From assembly GCF_032854445.1 (NCBI RefSeq), contig NC_088300.1, positions 20,503,608-20,567,607 of the forward strand: 64,000 bases of DNA. Reading direction: 5' to 3'. Below the pieces are notes generated by a model, which searched no databases, was not told the origin of the DNA, and was given only the letters and a program-made list of their open reading frames with translations. The DNA is from Liolophura sinensis. Taxonomy: Eukaryota; Mollusca; Polyplacophora; Chitonida; Chitonidae. The position numbers and the translations under genes are program-made. Shown one piece after another: positions 45,601 to 52,610 of this stretch (positions are counted from its first letter, which is position 1; the number at the start of each line of letters is the position of its first letter).

Positions 45601-47208
45601 ATTATCATTTGTAAGGATGGGTTGGCATTATCACTTGTGGGCAGACGTTCAGATTATCATTTGCTAGGATAGGCTGGCATTATCACTTGTGAGCAGACGT
45701 TCAGATTGTCATTTGTAAGGATGGGTTGGCATTATCACTTGTGAGCAGACGTTCAAGTTATCATTTGTAAGGATAGATTGGCATTATCACTTGTGAGCAG
45801 ATGTTCAGATTATCATTTGCTAGGATAGGCTGGCATTATCACTTATGAGCAGACGTTCAGATTATCATTTGTAAGGATGAGTTGGCATTATCACTTATGA
45901 GCAGACGTTCAGATTATCATTTGTAAGGATGAGTTGGCATTATCACTTGTGGGCAGACATTCAGATTATCATTTGTAAGGATAGGTTGGCATTATCACTT
46001 GTGAGCAGACATTCAGATTATCATTTGTAAGGATAGGTTGGCATTATCACTTGTGAGGACAAATTTAGAATATTGTCTGGATAGGCGCAGGGTATCACTT
46101 GAGAGAACATGCTTAGATTACCATGTGTCAGTATAAGTTCAAATTATCACTTGTAAAGATGGTTCAGATGATCACTTGTGGGGATAAGCTCAGAGTACAA
46201 CTTCTGGTGACAAGTTCAGATTACCTCTCAAGAGAATACGTTCGTATTATCACTTGTCATTCAGTTCAGATTATTGCCTGAGGACAAATTTGAATTATCA
46301 CTTGTGAGTATAGGTTCAAATTATCACTTGTAAGGACATGCTCAGATTATCAATTGTGAGGATAGGTTCAGGTTATCAATTGTGAGGATAGGATAAGGCT
46401 ACCACTTGTGAGGATAGGGAAAGATTACCACTTGTTGATATTAGGACAACATTACCACTTGTGAGGATAGGGTAAGATTACCACTTGTGCGGATACGATT
46501 AGGATAAGATAACCACTAGTGATGATAGGATAAGATTACCATTTGTGAGGATAGGGTAAGATTACCACTTGTGAGGATAGGGCAAGATTTATAACATGTG
46601 ATAATAAGGTAAAATTACCACTTGTGAAAATAGGGTAATATTATCAGTTGTGAGGATAGGATATGATTACCCCTTGTGAGGATAGGTTAAGATTGCCACT
46701 TGTGAGGATAGGATAAGATTACCAGTTGTGAGGAGAGGATAAGATTACCAGTTGTGGGGATAGGGTAAGATTACCACTTGTGAGAATACGATAAGATAAC
46801 CAGTTGTGATGATAGGTTCAAATTATCACTTATGAGGGTAGGATAAAATTACCACTTCTGAGGATAGGTTCAAATTATTACTTGTGAGGATAGGTTCAAG
46901 ATAACGCTCTTAACATTTTGAAAGGTTTCGATTATCGTACTGTTAACCGTTACCTGACCAAAGAAGCCCACAAAGAGATCTGAGCGGTCAAGTTCTCGCA
47001 GACATATCTTGATGACCTGGGCGTTGGAGGAGGCCTCCGCAGTGATTCCCCATCTCATGTCAACGGCCACAAACTGTATTCCTTTGGAGTTACAGAGATG
47101 GTGAAGTTGAGGGAAGTATTTCCTGGTCAATTCTTCCCGCTCTCCCTCCATGCCACCAAACGGTGACGAGAAGAAGATCCGACAGGTCCGTGGATCCTTC
47201 AGCCCCAT
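23923..47208 (-). CDS. DUF4062-NACHT-TPR protein (nephrocystin-3-like STAND ATPase), 26 exons, 1251 aa
   Basis: Coding exons: 47208-46954, 44423-44247, 44003-43869, 43602-43564, 42991-42796, 42423-42286, 41822-41590, 40901-40740, 40411-40307, 39680-39613, 39444-39360, 38625-38486, 37935-37873, 35794-35746, 35431-35289, 34922-34763, 34468-34373, 33051-32906, 30842-30734, 30186-30028, 29079-28961, 28180-28036, 26693-26576, 25402-25153, 24686-24461, 24162-23923. Every junction has GT/AG and the phases add up to 1252 codons including TAA. The ATG at 47208 has a strong context (AACATGG) and an in-frame TGA three codons before. Domains: DUF4062 from residue 9 (RIFFSSPFGGMEGERE), P-loop G275-S282, Walker B VIVIDG 374-379, TPRs about 748-1070. 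STAND ATPases act as nucleotide-driven scaffolds or sensors; vertebrate nephrocystin-3 works at cilia. Orthology to NPHP3, TTC41 or a related lineage is not settled. Confidence 0.9.
24822..25021. mobile_element. Palindromic MITE in intron 24
   Basis: The left arm AAATTCTGTAGTCTGAGTGATGCT... (24829-24871) is inverted at 24963-25012. A related half-copy with GTCTGAGTGATGCTAGAAT is at 54461-54520. There is no coding sequence. Confidence 0.6.
25153..34468 (-). CDS. Exons 17-24: tetratricopeptide repeat array
   Basis: Residues 717-about 1090. TPR helices are clear in exon 18 (SIKYSLACLYCDTERFEEAQ), exon 19 (AVSYHGVAATHLCQGNWDKA), exon 20 (ADCYVNLGNVYM, ALEYYRKALQ), exon 21 (LMTNMALCHRKMNQLDEAEK), exon 22 (GEDHPSTAVANLNLSTLEVI, AEEYCRNALRIYE) and exon 24 (HAEIARYCLEKGRYDDARKI). 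The GEDHPSTA form is typical of kinesin-light-chain/NPHP3-type TPRs, which bind protein partners. For exon 17 I chose the donor ATG/GTATGT (ends 34373) because the weaker one at 34332 gives the wrong phase for exon 18. Confidence 0.9.
26092..26145 (+). repeat. Repeat shared in inverse orientation with 28388-28455
   Basis: GGAGAGATTTAAGACGTGCTTTGAGA is found here on plus and at about 28404-28430 on minus, with similar flanks (CTAGAAG.TACGCC). It is probably the end of a DNA transposon. Confidence 0.5.
26336..26380 (+). mobile_element. SINE 3' tail fragment
   Basis: TTGAGTATACGGCGTAAATCACCAATCAAATAAATAAAT is the family tail only. Confidence 0.7.
27172..27651. mobile_element. Fold-back/MITE element with GGTGAAA boxes in intron 22
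   Basis: Arms ACATTTTCC...TAGGTTTCCAC at 27172-27230 and 27595-27651 are inverted copies. Inside, GGTGAAA or TTTCACC motifs recur at least eight times in both orientations (27233-27265, 27507-27595), so the arms can fold into extended hairpins. It carries no transposase. Confidence 0.65.
27715..27994 (+). mobile_element. Full-length SINE with 7-bp target duplication
   Basis: SINE from GGGACCTCCGTGGCTCAGTT (27723) to (AAAT)n at 27987, flanked by GACATTA at 27715-27721 and 27988-27994. It sits 49 bp downstream of exon 22. Confidence 0.88.
28210..28340 (-). mobile_element. Degenerate SINE, tail part
   Basis: TTATTTATTTACTTTTTTTA then CATTGGTGTTTTACGCCGTACT is the reverse of the family tail; the rest has diverged. 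It starts 30 bp upstream of exon 22. Confidence 0.75.
30248..30362 (+). mobile_element. Degenerate SINE, 3' half
   Basis: TTTCCACCGGAATCTGCCCGG ... CGCCGTTGACAAAAGAAATAT ... AACACCAATCAAATAAATAA matches the SINE centre and tail with many changes. Confidence 0.7.
30520..30692 (-). mobile_element. SINE lacking its 3' tail
   Basis: The reverse reads TGACCCAGGAGTTTCTCACC, box B GTTCAAGTCC, CTTCCTCTCCGGCCCTACGT, CTACCTGCCGGTGGTCGTGA. It lies 42 bp downstream of exon 19. Confidence 0.8.
31273..31622. mobile_element. Two SINE copies tail to tail
   Basis: A plus-strand copy (31273-31515, GGGGCCTCCGTGGCC... to GGGGTAAAACACCGAT) meets an inverted short copy (31516-31622, TATTTATTTGTTTGGTGTGT...CAGCATTATGGTGG), giving a potential hairpin in intron 18. 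Confidence 0.78.
33190..33400. mobile_element. SINE fragments, two tails in intron 17
   Basis: Inverse tail TTTATTTATTTATTTACTTA at 33190, then a plus fragment GCTGGCGGCCGTCGTATAAG (33240-33278), then an inverse fragment TTGATTGGTGTTTAATGCCC from about 33297. Confidence 0.7.
33838..34242 (+). mobile_element. Two adjacent SINE copies in intron 17
   Basis: The first (33838-33960) is internally deleted: head GTGCTAGCGCGGCGCAATGA joined to the tail GGCGTAAAACACCGATC. The second (33975-34242) is nearly full length, with box B TTCAAGTCC and GCGGATGGTCGTGGG. Confidence 0.8.
34763..40411 (-). CDS. Exons 9-16: post-NACHT helical and winged-helix-like region
   Basis: Residues 446-716. Exon 9 gives ELSPDQLARVVVAQNTHNPLFL, which resembles the second lid segment of NACHT proteins. 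Exon 12 gives MCSLALSHQGLTENELIEM, the start of a winged-helix-like segment. Exons 13-16 are helical with no motif I can name. Exons 13 and 14 are 63 and 49 nt, and the 2.1-kb intron between them contains the 100-bp minisatellite. Confidence 0.85.
35117..35175 (+). mobile_element. SINE tail fragment in intron 15
   Basis: CAACGCCGTCGTATAAGTGA ... GTTGTAAAACACCCAAGAAATAAATA. Confidence 0.7.
35841..37374. repeat. 100-bp minisatellite, 15 full units plus a partial
   Basis: Units beginning TGGTTAGGTTATCACGTGTC start at every hundredth base from 35841 to 37341 with no length change. Two sequence types mix: ATCACGTGTCTGATCAG (most units) and ATCAGCTGTCTGATTAG (units at 36341, 36541, 36641, 37141). 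Other linked variants are ACCATATGGCC versus ATCATATGACC. It lies entirely within intron 13 of the STAND gene. Confidence 0.98.
39872..39950. repeat. 19-bp tandem repeat, four units
   Basis: GACACGTCTACAAGTGGTC at 39872, 39891, 39910 and 39929, with changes in the third and fourth units. It is in intron 9. Confidence 0.9.
40013..40290. mobile_element. SINE with a different tRNA-like head (second family), plus tail fragment
   Basis: Reverse of 40013-40215: GTGGTTTTGATGGTTAAAGC (box A-like), GTGTTCGAATCCTAC (box B), then GACCGCCGTCATATG and GGCGTTAAATACCAACCAAA, the same kind of tail as the main family. A plus-strand tail fragment follows at about 40230-40290. Confidence 0.65.
40740..42423 (-). 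CDS. Exons 6-8: NACHT/STAND nucleotide-binding core
   Basis: Exon 6 (42423-42286) encodes GKPVFVKGIKGSGKSALLS, a Walker A P-loop. Exon 7 (41822-41590) encodes KKAVIVIDGLNMVD, a Walker B with a single acidic Asp followed by Gly. Exon 8 (40901-40740) begins HLFWLPDSLPKGTHLVVSSV, the sensor-like strand typical of the NPHP3/TEP1 group (WLP..LP.G...V.S). This module binds and hydrolyses nucleotide. Lys281 and Ser282 are intact. Confidence 0.9.
40971..41120. repeat. 50-bp tandem repeat, about 2.9 units
   Basis: CGGCCCAATCATCCAG recurs at 41004, 41054 and 41104 with GGGCTGTTTCTCAAAAGGGT between. It is in intron 7, about 70 bp before exon 8. Confidence 0.92.
42131..42271 (-). mobile_element. 5'-truncated SINE next to exon 6
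   Basis: Reverse: GGTCTTGCAGCAATCTGCGG through CGGGCTCAGCCCGTTTTCC, TGCTGGAAGCCGGGTTATAA to AATTATATAAATAAATAAG. It begins about 14 nt after the splice donor of the P-loop exon (donor 42285/42284). Confidence 0.85.
42745..42796 (-). other. Alternative in-frame splice donor of exon 5 (51 nt, 17 codons)
   Basis: Both GAAG/GTAAGA (exon end 42796) and GAAG/GTAAGG (exon end 42745) occur, 51 nt apart. The intervening codons are open (KTITLATLGRNVENSE-like) and the phase is the same. Use of the distal site would place 17 residues just before the P-loop. Confidence 0.65.
42796..47208 (-). CDS. Exons 1-5: DUF4062 effector/N-terminal domain
   Basis: Residues 1-267. Exon 1 holds the family start RIFFSSPFGGMEGEREEL and the VDMRWGIT motif; exon 2 begins RYGW at 86 and has VTELEF near 120-125 and VICFRD ending at 143. 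These motifs are shared with the N-terminal regions of NPHP3 and TEP1-type STAND proteins. Exon 4 is only 39 nt. Intron 1 (46953-44424) is 2.5 kb, mostly minisatellite. Exon 5 has two in-frame donors, see 42745-42796. Confidence 0.88.
43166..43508. mobile_element. Candidate MITE in intron 4
   Basis: GGCCCAGTTTCACAAAGCGGT at 43166 and, inverted, GGCCCCTATATCACGAATCGGT at 43508. The interior has CTCAGACCTAAGTC-type repeats and no open frame. The start resembles the Harbinger-like end at 22713. No target duplication is obvious. Confidence 0.45.
45300..46915. repeat. 26-bp minisatellite with a 52-bp higher-order phase, intron 1
   Basis: Degenerate units of the form ATTATCACTTGTGAGGATAG + GTTCAG. 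Between about 45515 and 46050 two unit types alternate (…GAGCAGACGTTCAG and …GTAAGGATGGGTTGGC), giving 52-bp dimers; after 46350 single 26-bp units with GGGTAAG dominate. The array ends about 40 bp from the donor of exon 1. Confidence 0.93.
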
Positions 47209-47929
47209 GTTCGCTCATAGGGCAGCAGCCACACCTTAGTCAAACGTGGAGAATAAAGTACTAATCAGTATAGTGTAGACCAGCAGTGGCGCCGATCGCC
47301 TTCACCTGTCATCCACCACGAAGGTCAGGTGTGCACCTTACAAAATGTTCCGTACGCCACCACAAAGGTTAACCATCCATGCGGGTGTATTTAGACGGAG
47401 ATTGAATAACCCTCAGGCATTGAGGTTTCCACACTGATACTCGTGTACGCCTACATGTATATGACTCTCATTTTTCGTCACGCTAGTAGGCCTATACAAT
47501 ATCATACATGACAATCGTTATGCATTAGAGGCGGACGTTGTGAAATACTCTGTGAATGCCCCGATGTGAGGCTCAGCGTGCATGGCGGTTTTGTCCGGGT
47601 TTAGCGGCCTTGTTAAAGCATGCCTTTGACATACACCTATAGAGCCGTTCAGTTCAGGCTTGGATCCATAAATTCTGGACGCTACGCGTTCAGACTAGGT
47701 CATATGCCTTAGCGACATGTAAACAGTTCGGCGCACAGCGCGCTACATGGTTAACTGTGTCCAGAGAAACGTCATCGATCAGGAAAATCAGTGAATACAA
47801 ACTAGCCAGAATTAGGCGACGTTTGTTCGAGTATGAATATATGCATACCACTGTTGGTTGATAAGGAAGCTTAACTTATTTCATACAAAATCCCGCAACT
47901 AATATGGTTTCCGTTGTTTTTGTGCTTTA

Positions 47930-48165
47930 AATTTATTTATTTATTTAGTTGTTGTTTTACGCCGTACTCAAGAATATTTCACTTATACCACAGCGGCAAG
48001 CATTTTGGTGGGCAAAAACTGGGCATAGCTCGGAGGAAACCCACCACCATCCACAAGTTGCTAGCAGACCTTCACACGTACGGTCGAAGAGGAAACCGGC
48101 ATGAGCTGGACTTGAACTCACAGCGACCGCATTGCATGGTGGGAGGCTCCTAGATGACTGCGATA
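47930..48165 (-). mobile_element. SINE, near full length
   Basis: Reverse tail TTTATTTATTTAGTTGTTGT at left, centre, and box B (GTTCAAGTCC reversed as GGACTTGAAC at 48109); the head is truncated near 48165. Confidence 0.85.
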
Positions 48166-48334
48166 CATATAACAGTGGGATTGCGTGTTTGAGAAGTCAA
48201 GAGGCTTGCCATGTTCATGCACCTGAAAAATTTGTTACGGTTTCTCCCACACGTTGCATGACAAAAAGATTCCCGAGAACAGTGAAAACTTAGATTAATT
48301 AAAATAATACTCGCATGGTTTTAGTTTAGTTCTG

Positions 48335-48535
48335 AGCATTCTGGTGAAATCGGGCAGAGCCCGGGGAAAACCAACGACGTTCTGCAGGTTGTCGTATGGC
48401 AGACATTCCCGCGTAATATGCACCGTTTAGGAAGCATGCCCATAAGCTGAACTCATGGCGATCGATTTGGAGAGATGCTGGTGTGTCATTTTGCTGTGCT
48501 GGCACGCAAATCACTAGACCGGGGAGACCCTCTCT
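48335..48535 (-). mobile_element. Degenerate SINE
   Basis: CATTCTGGTGAAATCGGGCAGAGCCCGGGG, then CTGAACTCATGGCGATCG and TGTGTCATTTTGCTGTGCTGG follow the family centre and head in reverse. Confidence 0.7.
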
Positions 48536-48819
48536 TTATTTATTTGATTCTTATATAATGTCATTAAAATTGCGAATAGGAAAAACGCTTTCCCTGGAAT
48601 AACGTTTCATCGAAGTCTGACTGGTCTCTTTCACCCATGGATAGATCTATCTCCGGCATATAACTTAAGTATTCGTAAAGACTAATCACACTCAAATCCG
48701 GATGTCCAAAATAGACCCTGTCCGTTAATCAGACTTTCATTATTATTAAGCATGCATAAAAATATATAGGCCTACACACAGTTTCAGGAAAATTAATGCA
48801 ATTCTTTAGCAGAAGTTGT

Positions 48820-49250
48820 ATGGACAAAATCTGTGTACATGAAAATCCATTATTGCACTAAACACCTGAACGGGAGAGATTATGAAAATAATTATCCGAT
48901 TGTAAATAAACTTAAGCATGCACAAGTTTTGATTAAGGGAAGATGTATGCTAAATTTCATGGAAATAGGTTTAGTACTTTAGGAAGATTTGAATGGACAA
49001 AATCTGAATACATGGAAAAGTACTATTACCCAAAGCACTAATCGGGGCTAATTATGAAAATAATTCCCCTATCGCCATTTAACTTAAGCATGCACAAGTT
49101 CAGATTATATGGATGTTAAGTTTCATCAAAATTGGGGCAGTGGTTTGGAGGGGAAACGCACGAGCAACGTCGTGTCTACAGACAGATTGACAGAAGACAG
49201 AAATGGTGATTCCAGTATACCCTCTCCTTAACTTCGTTGAGGTGTTATAA
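48820..49250. repeat. Interspersed repeat with internal duplication
   Basis: TGGACAAAATCTG...CATG.AAA, then ATTATGAAAATAATT and CTTAAGCATGCACAAGTT occur at about 48821-48931 and again at 48993-49101. It is followed by TTTCATCAAAATTGGGGCAG, ACAGACAGATTGACAG and a TTAACTTCGTTGAGGTGTTA end. Confidence 0.6.
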
Positions 49251-51126
49251 TAAATAGTAATATGGGATACTGGTATTTGATGGAAGGTAGGCCTTTGTGC
49301 TTCAGCGAATGTCATGCAAGTCCACACAAGAGAAAACCATGGCCCACTAAAGGCCAGCCAAGTCCCAGATAATGATGGAAATAGAGAATCTGCGGTTGCT
49401 AAATTATTCTTATTTTATAAAAGTTATATATATTATGTATCTGTGGTTGATTAAAGATGCATAGATGGCGGTCGTGTGAAGAATGCATATCAGCTAAAAC
49501 AAAATGTTTATGAGACCCTGAGCTCAAATTCAGCTGTCGCTTATTTGACAGGTGGTTTGTCGTGTATATGTCAAGACACTGTGGCTTCCACCAGTTTCTT
49601 CCATTCGAAGAATTACGCACCAACCAAACATCGATAATACACCTTGCGTGGTTATTTTGTTGTTTTCAAGGGAAGTAACTCTTTATATAGGGCTGGAATC
49701 TCTCCCGATAATGACAGGCCTGGGGTATGAAAATTTATGTCCTCTTGGTTCGCAATGCCTTTGCTGTCAGCATACTGATGATTATTCTCTGAGACACTTA
49801 AAATATGTGCATTGTAAACAGCAACAATTCCAAATCAACAAACTCCACTCTTTTAGAACAGGCTAATTAGTTTTTCTAAATCATATATAAACGTTTCTGT
49901 TAAGGCTACGATCTCAGTTTCATGTAGGCCTTCAACCGTGCTTAAAATCTAAAACCTTTTGAACTATGTTTCAAATAACAGGGCTAGAACACAATATGTG
50001 TACATATGTGCATGTTTGTTGTGTATTTTAGGGGACCCGATGGTTAATTCGGATAAACTGACCAATGAGGGTGCTGGTTCGGTACCAGCTCTCGCTGGCT
50101 TCTGCTGGCTATGTATTGTAATTTGTAATATATACTGCAAACACAGATGAACTTTTAAAAAAACATATACCTGTAATGACATTTTAAGTCTTCTGAAGAT
50201 TATAAAAAAAATCATTCATCTCTGTGTGTACATTTGTATAGGAAATGATGTACATTACCTGTTCCATGGTTTTAAACTGATTATAGTATCGCACAAGAGA
50301 AAAACTCTTGAGCACGGCGTTCATATCAATACAAAAATAAATGAATTCCGTGAGATTAATTTATAATTAATTTATTAAATGAATTAATACAACTAACTCT
50401 TTTACGACAGACTTTAGACGTACTTAAGTCAATGTCGCTTAGACAATTACGTAAAGCTGGAGCCCGGAAGATAGACACACTTTCATAGTTACCGGGCAAC
50501 AACAAGGCTGCAAGAGCTGAAATCGAACCTACGCCTTACATTTATCCATATGCGCAACTCAGCGGCTCAGTGGCCTTCATGTACAAAGATAATTAGGAAC
50601 CTTTACAAAATTTTGATTTTACCACACCGTTATTAGCTGGTACATACATCTGAAGCATTGTTCTCTCTGCAGTCATCTCACTACGTGGTTTGGCTGCAGC
50701 TTTAGGTCAGAGGGTTTATCAGTCGTGCCTGCCCGAAAATGGGGCGGTGCTTTTCCGCGGGTTGCTTCATCGACAGGCATGACCGAAGTGAAACATCAAT
50801 GACTACGGTGTGAAGCTCTAATCAGATAAATAATTAAATAATAAACATGACGTACCCGTACTGTTTTAAGAATATGTAGATTTAATTTGTGTGACAACTC
50901 ATAGAAGACTTTGACGTTTTTATTGTCATTATTTTGTACCGGCTACGTTCTCATCTGACAACCTCTCCGTTGAATGATAAGCATGTGCCACATTCGTTGT
51001 CCTATTCACCCAGGTTATGCGGCAGTGCAAGAGAAGATGTGCACAGGCACGTAAAGACCAGTAGTTCTGTCCCCTGTGTTATTGTGTGTTCATTTGGTAA
51101 CGAGGCTATATCTACCTCACGTCAGC

Positions 51127-51156
51127 ATGCCTGAGGCTCGCGTTTTAAAGCCGTAG
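51127..51156 (+). other. Short upstream ORF before the bZIP start
   Basis: ATG CCT GAG ... TAG, nine codons, 39 bp before the bZIP ATG. If transcribed it could lower or regulate translation, as is known for several ATF genes. There is no evidence that it lies in the transcript. Confidence 0.3.
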
Positions 51157-51195
51157 ACACGCGACCGACCCATATAGTAAACCAGCGGCGTCACG

Positions 51196-51420
51196 ATGGT
51201 AGACACGATTGACAGTCTCAATTTTCTGGCGGAGGTGCGAAGTTGCCAGAGTAATGTTGAGGATGACCGGCTGATGAGTGCGGCAGAGGCTGCCCGGATC
51301 TCCGGCACGTTAACACCTCTGATCAAGGAGGAGCTGTGGTGCGTGATCCAATCCCGGCGGTTATCCCAGGGGTGTGAGGAGCTCGTCATTAATCATCAGA
51401 CAGACTCCCCAAACCATGAT
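51196..51420 (+). CDS. bZIP gene exon 1 (N-terminal, ATF3-like motif)
   Basis: 75 codons, M V D T I D S L N F to ...DSPNHD. It ends at GAT/GTGCGT. It contains the LTPLIKEEL motif at about residues 40-48. Confidence 0.85.
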
Positions 51421-52610
51421 GTGCGTATATGCTCTATCCGTTACATAAGAAACAAACATTGTGTATATGAACACGTTCCGGTCGATTTGATAAGAGTACC
51501 CAAATGCCCTTGTTGGTCAAAATACATATGGCATTTTAAAGTCTAAAAGTTTTTAATCCCGTGCTTACACAATGTAATTTCTACATAAATATATAAACTG
51601 ACCTTAACTATGAAAGTTTATCCCTTTTTTTGAGCCTATATACATTACGTATAGGTATATGTGCTGGCTTCTACCGTAATATATTTGTGAACTACCTTCG
51701 ACCTTTACGGCTATTTAAATTTCGAATATTTCTAATAATCAGCAACCTGCGGATGGTCGTGAGTTTCCTCCCGGCTCTGCCCGGTTTCCTCCCACCATAG
51801 TGCTGGCCGCCGTCGTATAAGTAAAATATTCTTGAGTACGGTGTAAAACAACAATCAAATAAATAAATAAATAAATGATCCTTTGTTATAACACTGACGA
51901 CGTATTATATCAGCTATAGCTATCTTTCACATACAGGAAACTCATAGCTGTTGGTACATAGGGGATTTTCCTTGATGTCCTTCCCGTTTGGCTATAGAAA
52001 GTAAAACTTACTTTCCCCTATATAACATATCGAACAATTTCTGATAAATGGTCAGCTTGGTATACATCTGAACCTTTCTCTGCAGATCATAAGCATGTGC
52101 GATCTCAAAAAGCGGTGTTCCCGTATGGAACAGAACAGACGGGCAGCTCGGAAATACCGCCAAAAGAAGAAAGAGGAGGCCCATTTAATTAAACAAGTAG
52201 GTAGTTTTTAATTAATTTATTTATTTGTTTGTTGGTTAACGCCATACTCAAGCAATGGCCAGATTTATCGCCGCAGAAAACCGGACATTTGTCAATTCAC
52301 GTTTATTATAACGTCATTTCAAAACATACATTAGTATCAAAGAACTTATATTCTTTTAACTGGTATTTATAAGCGCTGTTCTCTGTGTTCCTGGTATTTT
52401 ACTTATCCCGTTATTTGTTTCTTTATTAAGGAGACTACACAACTCTTGACTGTCAATGCACGACTGAAAGCTGAACTTGCCGAATTGCAGACCGAAAAGC
52501 AGCACTTACAAAGGATAATTCTTGAACATCTTCGCATCTGTCCACTTGGTCCAAACAAGTCCCAATCTCCACTTGGCTTACAACAGACTTTATGCCCCAC
52601 TCTTTCGTAA
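51196..52610 (+). CDS. bZIP transcription factor, ATF3-like, three exons, 171 aa
   Basis: Exons 51196-51420, 52086-52196 and 52431-52610, all phase 0, with donors GTGCGT and GTAGGT and acceptors CTCTGCAG and TTATTAAG. The ATG context is ACGATGG with an in-frame TAA 18 bases before. Exon 1 contains SGTLTPLIKEELWCVIQSRR, like the TPFVKEELRFAIQ stretch of ATF3. Exon 2 encodes the basic region RMEQNRRAARKYRQKKKEEA. Exon 3 encodes the zipper, NARLKAELAELQTEKQHLQR, with heptad Leu after an Ile in the first position, and ends soon after CPLG. It should act in the nucleus as a dimer on CRE/AP-1 type sites. The MEQN..AA..YRQKK basic region is that of ATF4/5, so the family place is mixed. Confidence 0.9.
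51738..51877 (+). mobile_element. SINE 3' half in bZIP intron 1
   Basis: CAGCAACCTGCGGATGGTCG to GGTGTAAAACAACAATCAAA and (TAAA)n; 5'-truncated. Confidence 0.88.
52086..52196 (+). CDS. bZIP gene exon 2 (basic DNA-binding region)
   Basis: 37 codons from IISMCDLKKRCSRMEQ to EEAHLIKQ. Asn and Arg of the N-x7-R contact pattern are present (NRRAARKYR). Tyr stands where most FOS/ATF3 proteins have Cys or Ser. Confidence 0.88.
52207..52265 (-). mobile_element. SINE tail fragment in bZIP intron 2
   Basis: TTTTTAATTAATTTATTTATTTG then TTGGTTAACGCCATACTCAA; it begins about 10 bp after the exon 2 donor. Confidence 0.65.
52431..52610 (+). CDS. bZIP gene exon 3 (leucine zipper and stop)
   Basis: 59 codons plus TAA at 52608-52610. 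Zipper leucines lie seven apart at Q-L, R-L, E-L and H-L positions. The short tail KSQSPLGLQQTLCPTLS has no known motif. Confidence 0.88.
   Translation, partial: ETTQLLTVNARLKAELAELQTEKQHLQRIILEHLRICPLGPNKSQSPLGLQQTLCPTLS

Larger units (their letters stand above)
47209..51195. other. Intergenic region between the divergent STAND and bZIP genes
   Basis: No coding sequence is recognised. It contains SINEs at 47930-48165 and 48335-48535, a duplicated repeat at 48820-49250, and a tRNA-like fragment about 50470-50580 (box B-like GGTTCGATTTC on minus). Promoters of both genes should lie here, but no firm TATA element stands out. Confidence 0.6.
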
